In this document: positions 1-6,513 of the stretch, in pieces
Numbering within the stretch: the stretch's first letter is position 1
Layout: every line of letters begins with the position of its first letter
DNA from: CAYYAU01 sp964469765 [NCBI: uncultured Clostridia bacterium]
GTDB lineage: Bacteria; UBA6262; WVXT01; CAYYAU01
Direction of reading: 5' to 3'
Assembly: GCA_964469765.1 (NCBI GenBank)
Contig: CAYYAU010000005.1
Coordinates: 1 to 18,099 of the forward strand
DNA length: 18,099 nucleotides
Notes under the pieces: generated by a model
Seen by the model: only the letters and a program-made list of their open reading frames with translations
What the model was told of the DNA's origin: nothing
The model's database searches: none
Position numbers and translations under genes: made by a program

Positions 1-1
1 A

Positions 2-1114
2 AAAGGGCTCTTTAAGGAAGGAACTTTGAGTTTTAAAAAAGGGGAGTTATTAAAGGCTTCTTTAAAGTTCAATGAAGTTTTAGAGTTAGACCCATATCAT
101 AATAAAGCAAAGGAATATCTACAGAAAATCAAAAAGACATTAAAGGATATTGTAGAGAAGGGAAAGTTTAAAACCGTCAGAGAACTTTATTATGCTCAGG
201 GAATGATTGGGTATATAAATAATGATTGGAGAACAGCAATTGATTACTGGAGGAAGGTGCTACGTTTTGATAAAGGGAATAAGGAATTACCGGCATATAT
301 TTCAAAAGCTGAGAGGAACTTAGAAATACAGAAAATAAAAGAAAAGACCGAGATACTGTTTAGACAAGGATTGGAGTTGTATAATCAAAAAAGGTATAAT
401 CAAGCACTTAAAAAATGGGAAGAAGGATTAAAGTTAAATCCAGAGGACCAGAGATTAAATAGTAATATTTTACAAGCAAAGAAAAGGATAAAGGAAATAA
501 AGGAAAGGAAAAGAAAAGAAAAATTGGCTAAAGAGCTCTCATCTTGGTTCAGGAAAGGAAAGAGTTTATATAATCAAGGTAAGTATAAAGAGGCGATTGC
601 TTTTTTAAAGAAGGTTTTGGTATTGGATAAAAACCATAAACAAGCAAAACGATACATTGCTTTAGCAAGAAAGAGATTAATAAAAATACCTACTTACTTG
701 AGTAATAAAGAAAAAGAGATAGAACGGTATTATCAACAAGGAATCAGCGCATATTTAGCAAGAGATTATGAGACAGCTATTCTGTATTGGGATAAGGTTT
801 TAGAAATAGATCCTTCGCATCCGGGAGCTAATGAGTATATTAGAAAGGCTCAAGCTAAAATTCCTGCTGTTTTGGAAGGGAAGGAGCTTGGATTAAGTGA
901 AGAGGAGTTAAAAAGGATTCGTTCTTTAAGTAGAGAGGAAAAAGAAAAATTAATAGAAGAAAGGTATAATAAAGGCTTGATATTTTATTCGCAAGGCAAA
1001 TTACAAGAAGCGATTAGAGAATGGGAGGTTGTTCGGGCACTTGACCCCACGCATAAAAAAGCAAGAAGAGCGTTGCTAAAGGTAAGAGAAGAAATGAGAC
1101 ACGGTTTAGAGTAG
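2..1114 (+). CDS. TPR-repeat protein, 5'-truncated by window edge
   Basis: A tetratricopeptide-repeat protein of unknown specific role, probably a scaffold. About 370 residues are visible. Six TPR-like helix pairs with the usual G/Y/A...DP spacing can be read at roughly residues 3-38, 60-94, 116-150, 180-214, 240-274 and 319-353 of the visible part. Examples are 'GKYKEAIAFLKKVL' and 'RDYETAILYWDKVLEIDP'. Lysine- and arginine-rich helical linkers separate the repeats. A TTG at 26 could be taken as a start, but the frame stays open to the window edge and the upstream residues (LFKEG) complete the first TPR helix. The true start therefore lies outside the window. No signal peptide, enzyme domain or membrane segment is visible in this part. 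It ends 185 bases before lysS, which has its own promoter, so it probably belongs to the preceding transcription unit. The TPR identity is firm; the function is unknown. Confidence 0.85.
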   Translation, partial: KGLFKEGTLSFKKGELLKASLKFNEVLELDPYHNKAKEYLQKIKKTLKDIVEKGKFKTVRELYYAQGMIGYINNDWRTAIDYWRKVLRFDKGNKELPAYISKAERNLEIQKIKEKTEILFRQGLELYNQKRYNQALKKWEEGLKLNPEDQRLNSNILQAKKRIKEIKERKRKEKLAKELSSWFRKGKSLYNQGKYKEAIAFLKKVLVLDKNHKQAKRYIALARKRLIKIPTYLSNKEKEIERYYQQGISAYLARDYETAILYWDKVLEIDPSHPGANEYIRKAQAKIPAVLEGKELGLSEEELKRIRSLSREEKEKLIEERYNKGLIFYSQGKLQEAIREWEVVRALDPTHKKARRALLKVREEMRHGLE

Positions 1115-1210
1115 TCCTTCCTTTTTGAGGTTAGGAAAGTATTACCCACCATCCTGATAGTAATTTTAATGCTTCTCTATATATTGCGTAATAACATATT
1201 TTAATTTTTA

Positions 1211-1240
1211 TTGACAGGAGAAACACCTATATAATATAAT
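1211..1240 (+). promoter_or_regulatory. Sigma70-type promoter for lysS
   Basis: A perfect TTGACA (1211-1216) is followed, after 18 bases, by a perfect TATAAT (1235-1240). A second overlapping TATAAT at 1230-1235 would have only a 13-base spacer and is unlikely to be used. Transcription should begin near 1247, leaving a leader of about 50 bases before lysS. That is too short for a T-box, and no T-box core sequence is seen. The promoter may also serve lolC and lolD, since no clear terminator separates them from lysS. Confidence 0.85.
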
Positions 1241-1290
1241 ACAGAGAATGTTACTTTTTTATACTTTTTATACTTCCTTTTTGATTTGTT

Positions 1291-1296
1291 GAGGTG
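1291..1296 (+). promoter_or_regulatory. Ribosome binding site that fixes the lysS start
   Basis: GAGGTG at 1291-1296 sits 3 bases before the ATG at 1300. The in-frame GTG at 1294 lies inside this Shine-Dalgarno sequence, so the longer reading that starts there is unlikely. Confidence 0.6.
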
Positions 1297-1299
1297 AGC

Positions 1300-2793
1300 A
1301 TGGCTTTATTTTCTGGAGATGAAATTAAAAAAATAAGAATAGAAAAGTTAAATAAGATAAAAAAGCAAGGAATAAATCCTTATCCATATATGTTTAAAAT
1401 TACACATAGTGTGACTCAGATTAGGTCAATGTTTTCCAATTTGAAATCTGAACAGACCCCTTCAGATGAGATATCAACAGCTGGAAGGATTATGTCTATT
1501 CGAGAAATGGGCAAGGCAAGTTTTGCTCATATAAAACAAGCAGGAGAAAGATTACAACTTTATTTCAAAAAGGATTTGTTAGGAGAAAAGGATTATCAGT
1601 TCTTTAAGACCTTAGATATAGGTGATTTTATCGGTGTTAGTGGTTCTGTTTTTATTACCAAAACGGGAGAGTTAACTTTAAAAATAAAGAAATTTTTTCT
1701 TCTCGCTAAATCAATAAAACCGTTACCTGAAAAATGGCATGGGCTTAAGGATGTTGAGATAAGATATAGACAAAGATATTTAGATATTTTAGTAAACGAT
1801 GAAGTAAGAAGAGTATTTATCACCCGAACAAAAATAATAAAAGCAATAAAGAAGTTTTTAGACCAAAAAGGATTTTTAGAAGTAGAAACTCCTATGATGC
1901 AACCAATTCCTGGAGGAGCAAGAGCAAGACCTTTTGTTACGCATCATAATGCTTTAGATAGGGATCTATTTTTAAGGATAGCACCTGAGCTATATTTAAA
2001 AAGGTTGATTGTAGCCGGAATAGATAAAGTGTATGAGTTGAATAGGAGCTTTCGTAATGAGGGGATATCTATAAGACATAATCCAGAATTTACAATGTTA
2101 GAGGTGTATCAAGCATATATAGATTACTATGGAATGATGCAATTATGTGAACAAATCATTGCCGCTGTTGTAAAAGAGATATTTGGAGAGGAAAGAATTT
2201 TTTATAAAGGTAATGAGATACCCTTTACTTCTCCGTGGCAGAGAAAGTCATTTTTTGAAATTCTAAGAGAAAAAACAAAGGTGGACTTTTTGTCTTTAAA
2301 TAATAAAGAAATAGAAAAAAAAGCCAGAAGTTTGGATATTAAGTTTACACCAGAAGATAGTACTTTTAAGATTTTAGAAAGTATTTTTGAAACAGTAGTT
2401 CAACCAGAACTTATTCAACCAACCATCATATATGATTATCCTAAGGAGTCGTCTCCTCTTGCAAAAACACATAGGAACGACCCGAGACTGGTTGAGAGGT
2501 TTGAGGTATTTATTGGAAAAGAGGAGATAGCAAATGCCTATACAGAGTTAAACGACCCACAAGAGCAAAGAGAAAGAATGCAACTTCAACTGCAACAGAA
2601 AGAAAAAGGAGATGAAGAGGCTCAATATTTAGATGAGGATTACATAAAAGCTTTAGAATACGGTATGCCACCTTGTGCAGGACTGGGCATAGGGATTGAT
2701 AGGTTGATTATGATTTTAACAGATAAAACTTCAATAAGAGAAGTAATCTTGTTTCCACAATTAAGACCTACTAATAACAACCGTGAAAGGTGA
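1300..2793 (+). CDS. lysS: Lysyl-tRNA synthetase, class II
   Basis: Charges tRNA-Lys with lysine using ATP, in the cytoplasm. The 497-residue length is normal for bacterial LysS. An N-terminal OB-fold anticodon-binding domain spans about residues 55-140. The catalytic core holds the class II motifs: motif 1 around 'FLEVETPMMQPIPGGARARP' (192-211), motif 2 'FRNEGISIRHNPEFTMLEVY' (251-270) and motif 3 'GLGIGIDRLIMIL' (461-473). The 'FPQLRP' ending is typical of LysS. The ATG at 1300 is preferred over the in-frame GTG at 1294 because that GTG is part of the Shine-Dalgarno sequence. The gene has its own strong promoter. A lysS followed by lipoprotein-export genes is an arrangement also seen in other diderm bacteria. 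No missing key residue was noticed. Confidence 0.97.
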   Translation: MALFSGDEIKKIRIEKLNKIKKQGINPYPYMFKITHSVTQIRSMFSNLKSEQTPSDEISTAGRIMSIREMGKASFAHIKQAGERLQLYFKKDLLGEKDYQFFKTLDIGDFIGVSGSVFITKTGELTLKIKKFFLLAKSIKPLPEKWHGLKDVEIRYRQRYLDILVNDEVRRVFITRTKIIKAIKKFLDQKGFLEVETPMMQPIPGGARARPFVTHHNALDRDLFLRIAPELYLKRLIVAGIDKVYELNRSFRNEGISIRHNPEFTMLEVYQAYIDYYGMMQLCEQIIAAVVKEIFGEERIFYKGNEIPFTSPWQRKSFFEILREKTKVDFLSLNNKEIEKKARSLDIKFTPEDSTFKILESIFETVVQPELIQPTIIYDYPKESSPLAKTHRNDPRLVERFEVFIGKEEIANAYTELNDPQEQRERMQLQLQQKEKGDEEAQYLDEDYIKALEYGMPPCAGLGIGIDRLIMILTDKTSIREVILFPQLRPTNNNRER

Positions 2794-2886
2794 GTCTCGC
2801 CAAAGACAATGTAACAGATAATGAGAAAATAAAATGCGAAGTTAAAAGCAAAAACTAAAAATTTCTCCAAAGGGATAGGATTAATT

Positions 2887-2913
2887 TCTGGCTGAAAAAG
2901 TATCTGCCAGATA
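2887..2913 (+). repeat. Small inverted repeats in the lysS-lolC gap
   Basis: TCTGGC (2887-2892) is matched by GCCAGA (2906-2911), a 6-bp stem with a 13-base loop. Inside it lies an odd-centred palindrome TATCTG-C-CAGATA (2901-2913). No U-tract follows, so this is not an obvious terminator; it could be a protein-binding site or chance. The rest of the 175-base gap shows no credible gene, RNA or promoter. Confidence 0.3.
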
Positions 2914-2968
2914 AACGACGGATTCACTTCAGATGAAAAATATGATGTGCGAAATGGTATAGAGGGAA

Positions 2969-4192
2969 ATGATGTTTTGGGAAAGATTTGTTGTCAAAAG
3001 GTATCTCTTATCTTCTTCTAAACAGGCTTTTGTGTCTCTTACAACTATAATTTCTGTCATAGGGATTACCTTAGGAGTAGCTTCTTTAATAGTAACACTT
3101 TCAATTATGAATGGATTTCAAAATGAGTTAAGAGAAAAAATTATTGGAACAAATGGGCATATTGTTGTTTTAAGCCCTTTTGGAGATGGTATAAAAGAGT
3201 ATAATGCAGTTGAGGAAATAGTAAAAAAAAATAAAGAGGTTGTTTCATCTTCTCCTTTTATATATGGAGAGGTGATGTTGAAAACAAGATTTAGAATAGC
3301 CTCATCTGTCCTGAAAGGGATTCTTCCAGAGAAGACCTCAAAGGTAACGCAAATTCTTAATTATATAAAAGAAGGGGAGATTTACTCATTAAAAGACCAA
3401 AAGCCTAATGTTATTATAGGCAGAGAACTTGCTAAAAGATTGAATGTGAAGGTAGGTCAGAGTATATATATTCTTTCTCCTTATAAACTACTTAGCAGAT
3501 TTGGTATGTTCCCTCGTATGGAAAGATTTACAATTAGTGGTTTATTTGCTTCAGGGATGTATGAATATGATAGTGGATTGGTTTATATTTCTTTAGGAAA
3601 TGCGAGCAAACTCCTTAATTTAGATGAAAAAGTTACAGGTATTGAGATAAGGATAAAGAATATTTTCGAAGCTAATAAGATAAGTTCTATCCTTCAAAAG
3701 ATGCTGGGTCAGGGGTATCTTGTAAGAAGTTGGATGCAGAGCAACAGAAACCTTTTTTCAGCACTTAAGCTTGAGAAGATTGCTATGTCTGTTATTTTAA
3801 TTATGATAATTTTAGTTGCTGCATTTAATATAATAGGAACACTTCTTATGATGACAATGGAGAAAACAAGGGAGATAGGCATTCTTAAGGTTATGGGAGC
3901 ACAAAAGAGAAATATCTTTAAAATATTTTTCCTTAAAGGTTTCTTTATAGGTTCAATTGGAATGATAATAGGTGGGGTTTTGGGAGTTTTGGCTTGTTAT
4001 TTTTTGAAGAAATATCAATTTATTAAACTTCCTATTGATGTTTATTACATAAAATATCTGCCAATTAAAATTCAGATTTTAGACTTGATATTAATTGGAG
4101 TTTTTGTTTTAATAATTACAGTGGCGGCAACCATTTATGCTGCATTTAAAGCAAGTAGACTTGAACCCATTTCAGCCATTAGATATGAATGA
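2969..4192 (+). CDS. lolC: LolC/LolE-family lipoprotein-releasing permease
   Basis: Inner-membrane subunit of the LolCDE-type ABC exporter, which pulls outer-membrane lipoproteins out of the inner membrane and passes them to a periplasmic carrier. The 407 residues are close to the usual LolC size. One transmembrane helix lies near the N-terminus (about 23-46). A large periplasmic domain follows, including the hook-like stretch 'FGMFPRMERFTISGLF' (178-193). Three helices lie at about 270-297, 321-345 and 370-392. 'MEKTREIGILKVMGA' (297-311) is the FtsX-type cytoplasmic segment, and the C-terminus 'RLEPISAIRYE' is also typical. A second ATG at 2972 is better spaced from the GAGG at 2962-2965 and may be the true start. 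Only one permease gene is present here. The complex may be a homodimer or the partner may be encoded elsewhere, so the C versus E assignment is loose. The gene overlaps lolD by 8 bases, implying translational coupling. Confidence 0.93.
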   Translation: MMFWERFVVKRYLLSSSKQAFVSLTTIISVIGITLGVASLIVTLSIMNGFQNELREKIIGTNGHIVVLSPFGDGIKEYNAVEEIVKKNKEVVSSSPFIYGEVMLKTRFRIASSVLKGILPEKTSKVTQILNYIKEGEIYSLKDQKPNVIIGRELAKRLNVKVGQSIYILSPYKLLSRFGMFPRMERFTISGLFASGMYEYDSGLVYISLGNASKLLNLDEKVTGIEIRIKNIFEANKISSILQKMLGQGYLVRSWMQSNRNLFSALKLEKIAMSVILIMIILVAAFNIIGTLLMMTMEKTREIGILKVMGAQKRNIFKIFFLKGFFIGSIGMIIGGVLGVLACYFLKKYQFIKLPIDVYYIKYLPIKIQILDLILIGVFVLIITVAATIYAAFKASRLEPISAIRYE

Positions 4193-4880
4193 TTTTATTA
4201 TTGAGACCTTTTCACTAAATAAGAATTATTATCAGGGCAGAAACCTTCTTAAAGTGTTGAAGGGTATAAATTTAAGAGTAAAAAAAAGAGCCTTTACAGT
4301 AATATTTGGTCCATCGGGCGCTGGTAAAAGTACCCTTATACATATCTTAGGAGGAATAGAAAGAGCCTCTTCCGGAAGAGTGTTATTCAATGGTAAGGAT
4401 ATAAATAGTTTATCAGAAGAAGAACTTTACTATTGTAGAAATAGAAGGATAGGTTTTGTTTTTCAGTTTCATCATCTTTTAGGTGGATTTACTGCTTTAG
4501 AGAATGTAGCTTTGCCCTGTTTGATAAAAGGAGAAAATAAGAAGCAAGCGTTTAAAAAGGCCTATCGCCTTTTAGAAGAGGTAGGGCTTAAGGATAGAAC
4601 CACTCATTTACCAAATCAACTTTCTGGAGGAGAACAACAAAAGGTTGCAGTTACCAGAGCATTGATAAATGAACCCGATGTATTATTTGCGGATGAGCCA
4701 ACCGGAAATCTTGATAAAGCAAATGGAGAGATGATACTCTCCTTACTTTTAGATTTAAAACAGAAAAAAGATAATACAGTTGTACTTGTAACACATAATG
4801 AGGAGTTAACAAAAAAAGCTGATGAGGTTATATATATTGAAGATGGAAGGATTAAGGAGCCAAAAGGTAGGTTTCTTTAA
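4185..4880 (+). CDS. lolD: LolD-like lipoprotein-export ABC ATPase
   Basis: ATP-hydrolysing subunit that powers the neighbouring permease in lipoprotein release. With the start at 4185 it has 231 residues, the normal LolD size. All ABC motifs are intact: Walker A 'GPSGAGKST' (42-50), Q-loop 'FQFHHLL' with Q94, signature 'LSGGE' (146-150), Walker B 'VLFADE' (166-171) followed by 'PTGNLD', and the H-loop histidine at 204. The frame extends upstream to an ATG at 4137, but that would put 16 extra residues inside lolC. The ATG at 4185 overlaps the lolC stop (ATGAATGA) and gives the family N-terminus. Pairing with a LolC/E-type permease separates this call from the related MacB and FtsE families. 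Downstream lies the repeat-containing leader of ilvE. Confidence 0.94.
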   Translation: MNDFIIETFSLNKNYYQGRNLLKVLKGINLRVKKRAFTVIFGPSGAGKSTLIHILGGIERASSGRVLFNGKDINSLSEEELYYCRNRRIGFVFQFHHLLGGFTALENVALPCLIKGENKKQAFKKAYRLLEEVGLKDRTTHLPNQLSGGEQQKVAVTRALINEPDVLFADEPTGNLDKANGEMILSLLLDLKQKKDNTVVLVTHNEELTKKADEVIYIEDGRIKEPKGRFL

Positions 4881-4926
4881 GTTGTACAAGAATATATAAG
4901 AGCCTCAAGAAATAGAATGATTAAGG

Positions 4927-4975
4927 TTTTCTACTGATTTTTTTCATTACATTCAAAAAATCCAAGAAAATCTAC
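4927..4975 (+). repeat. 49-bp imperfect palindromic repeat, copy 1
   Basis: Identical over all 49 bases to 5005-5053. It folds on itself: TTTTCT (1-6 of the unit) pairs with AGAAAA (39-44), and GATTTTTT (10-17) with AAAAAATC (29-36). This leaves a 3x2 internal loop and an 11-base hairpin loop. In RNA the outer stem extends through the left flank AGG (4924-4926) pairing with UCU (4971-4973), one pair being G-U. No uridine run follows this hairpin, so it is not a simple terminator. Confidence 0.9.
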
Positions 4976-5010
4976 TTATCCACCAAAAGGACGGCGGATC
5001 TAGATTTTCT
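4965..5010 (+). other. Spacer hairpin sharing arms with both repeat copies
   Basis: The right arm of copy 1, AGAAAATCTA (4965-4974), is perfectly complementary to TAGATTTTCT (5001-5010), which includes the left end of copy 2. Within it, ATCCACC (4978-4984) pairs with GGCGGAT (4993-4999) with one mismatch, leaving an 8-base loop. The core is much richer in G+C than its surroundings. Seven T's follow at 5016-5022 after five other bases, giving a loosely terminator-like layout. Forming this hairpin excludes the outer stems of both repeat hairpins. Confidence 0.6.
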
Positions 5011-5053
5011 ACTGATTTTTTTCATTACATTCAAAAAATCCAAGAAAATCTAC
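5005..5053 (+). repeat. 49-bp imperfect palindromic repeat, copy 2
   Basis: Exact second copy of 4927-4975, 29 bases downstream in the same orientation. The left flank TAGA (5001-5004) extends its outer stem to a perfect 10 bp (5001-5010 with 5043-5052). The repeat ends immediately before the ilvE Shine-Dalgarno sequence at 5054, so the fold would sit right at the ribosome binding site. There are only two units, the spacer is itself palindromic and no cas gene is near, so this is not a CRISPR array. Confidence 0.9.
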
Positions 5054-5060
5054 GAGGAGG
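5054..5060 (+). promoter_or_regulatory. Strong ribosome binding site for ilvE, abutting repeat copy 2
   Basis: GAGGAGG ends 5 bases before the GTG at 5066 and supports that non-ATG start. It begins at the base after the 49-bp repeat ends, so hairpin formation in the leader could influence its accessibility. Confidence 0.75.
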
Positions 5061-5065
5061 AGAAG

Positions 5066-5941
5066 GTGAAAATTTATTTAAATGGTAAGTTTGTATATAA
5101 AGAAGAAGCAAAGGTGTCTGTTTTTGACCATGGTCTTTTATATGGAGATGGTGTATTTGAGGGAATCAGAGCTTATAATGGGAAAATATTTAAATTAAAA
5201 GAACATATAGATAGATTATACGAATCTGCCAGAGCAATTAAATTGGAAATTCTGTTGACAAAAGAACAAATGAAAACAGCTATTATAGAAACCGTAAGAG
5301 AAAATAAGCTCTATGATGCTTATATCCGAGTTGTTGTTACAAGAGGAGAAGGAGATTTAGGAATTGATCCAAGAAAATGCTCTAATCCTACTGTTTTTGT
5401 AATAGCAGATAAGATTGTGCTTTATCCAGAGGAGTATTATAAAAATGGTCTTGAGTTAGTGATAGTTTCTACAAGACGCAATATCCCAGATGCTTTAAAT
5501 CCGAGAATAAAATCGCTAAATTATCTTAATAATATTCTTGCTAAAATAGAGTCAAATCTGAGAAATGTACCAGAAGCAATAATGCTGAATAAAGATGGGT
5601 TTGTTGCAGAATGTACTGGAGATAATATATTCATACTGAAGGAAAATGTATTAATTACACCCCCTGTTTCTGTTGGGGTTTTAAGTGGTATAACTCGACA
5701 GACTGTTATGGATTTAGCAAGGAGAAAATTAAAGATTAATGTAAAAGAAGAACTCTTTACTGAATTCTGTTTGTACACTGCTGATGAGTGTTTTCTAACA
5801 GGCACAGCTGCTGAGATTGTTCCTGTTGTAAAAGTAAACGATAGAGTTATTGGTTCAGGAAGCCCAGGTAATATTACTTTACAACTTTGTAAAGAGTTTA
5901 AACGTCTAACCACCGTTGAAGGAGAAAAGGTATATTCTTAA
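5066..5941 (+). CDS. ilvE: Branched-chain amino acid aminotransferase
   Basis: A PLP-dependent fold-type IV transaminase that interconverts leucine, isoleucine and valine with their 2-oxo acids, using glutamate/2-oxoglutarate as partner. The 291 residues match the short bacterial/archaeal type. Visible features are 'FDHGLLYGDGVFEGIR' (20-35), a likely phosphate-binding arginine in 'HIDRL' (R50), the PLP lysine K149 in 'RIKSLNYLNN', E182 in 'AECTGDNIF' and 'GVLSGITRQTV' (204-214). The FEGIR form favours this activity over D-amino-acid transaminase or aminodeoxychorismate lyase, though family members can be hard to separate. It starts with GTG after a strong Shine-Dalgarno sequence. No other branched-chain biosynthesis gene is nearby. 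Its leader is the double palindrome. mcsA follows 41 bases downstream, so it may be co-transcribed with the arginine-kinase module. Confidence 0.9.
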   Translation: MKIYLNGKFVYKEEAKVSVFDHGLLYGDGVFEGIRAYNGKIFKLKEHIDRLYESARAIKLEILLTKEQMKTAIIETVRENKLYDAYIRVVVTRGEGDLGIDPRKCSNPTVFVIADKIVLYPEEYYKNGLELVIVSTRRNIPDALNPRIKSLNYLNNILAKIESNLRNVPEAIMLNKDGFVAECTGDNIFILKENVLITPPVSVGVLSGITRQTVMDLARRKLKINVKEELFTEFCLYTADECFLTGTAAEIVPVVKVNDRVIGSGSPGNITLQLCKEFKRLTTVEGEKVYS

Positions 5942-5982
5942 AAAATTTAAAATAGATTTGATTTTTGTTAAGGTGGAGTTCA

Positions 5983-6513
5983 ATGATATGTGATATTTGT
6001 GGGAAGAACGAAGCAACTATTCAATTCACAAAAGTGGTAAATAATAAAATTACAAAACTGAATCTATGCACTAAATGTGCTGAGGAAAAAGGATTAGATA
6101 TTGCTTCATTTATTGAAGAGGAGTTTGAAAAGGCTAAAGAGTTAGACCTTACTGATTTTTTAGCTGAACTGAGCGCAATACCTGAAGCCGTTTCTTTAAA
6201 GAAGGTGTTACCAAAGAAAAAATGTCAAAGGTGCGGATATACATATGAGGATTTTAAAAAAAATGGAAGATTAGGATGTGCTAAGTGTTATCAAACATTC
6301 TCTGAAGAGTTGTATCCACTTATAAATAAGATTCACGGTTCAACAGAACATATAGGGAAGTATCCTCAAAAACAAATGAAGATAAAAAAGAAAAAAGATG
6401 AGATTTCAATTTTAAAAAAGCGATTAGCAAAGCTTGTTCAAGAAGAAAGATATGAGGAAGCAGCTATAGTAAGGGATAAGATTAAAGAAATTGAGAAAAA
6501 TGAAGCTAAATAG
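5983..6513 (+). CDS. mcsA: McsA, zinc-binding activator of protein-arginine kinase McsB
   Basis: Partner and activator of the arginine kinase encoded next. The protein has 176 residues. Four CxxC pairs (C3/C6, C29/C32, C81/C84, C99/C102) should bind two zinc ions. A C-terminal UVR motif occupies about residues 139-172 ('LVQEERYEEAAIVRDKIKEI'), the same type as in UvrB, UvrC and the ClpC middle domain. The frame could begin at 5965, but the ATG at 5983 puts the first CxxC at the very N-terminus, as usual for McsA, and follows a good Shine-Dalgarno sequence (AAGGTGGAG, 5970-5978). It overlaps mcsB by 14 bases, so translation is probably coupled. The usual upstream repressor gene ctsR is absent; ilvE takes that place. 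Confidence 0.93.
   Translation: MICDICGKNEATIQFTKVVNNKITKLNLCTKCAEEKGLDIASFIEEEFEKAKELDLTDFLAELSAIPEAVSLKKVLPKKKCQRCGYTYEDFKKNGRLGCAKCYQTFSEELYPLINKIHGSTEHIGKYPQKQMKIKKKKDEISILKKRLAKLVQEERYEEAAIVRDKIKEIEKNEAK

Noticed and set aside
26-28. TTG at 26 as the start of the TPR protein.
   Set aside because: The frame is open to the window edge and upstream residues continue the first TPR helix, so the gene is truncated rather than starting here.
1115-1150. Possible terminator after the TPR gene.
   Set aside because: Only a weak CTTCC/GGAAG-like pairing is present, with no stable stem and no uridine run.
1247-1299. Possible T-box or lysine riboswitch before lysS.
   Set aside because: The leader after the promoter is only about 50 bases and lacks T-box core sequences and lysine-riboswitch-like structure.
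2640-2927. Minus-strand 95-codon frame spanning the lysS end and the gap, encoding a hydrophobic peptide.
   Set aside because: Half of it overlaps the conserved lysS C-terminus, no good ribosome binding site or promoter was seen, and the peptide resembles no family I recognise.
4917-4937. Possible ilvE leader peptide (MIKVFY, then stop).
   Set aside because: Only six codons, no ribosome binding site and no run of Leu/Ile/Val codons as in known attenuator peptides.
4927-5053. Two identical repeats with a 29-bp spacer look like a minimal CRISPR array.
   Set aside because: The repeat is 49 bp, there are only two copies, the spacer is itself palindromic and complementary to the repeat arms, and no cas genes are nearby.
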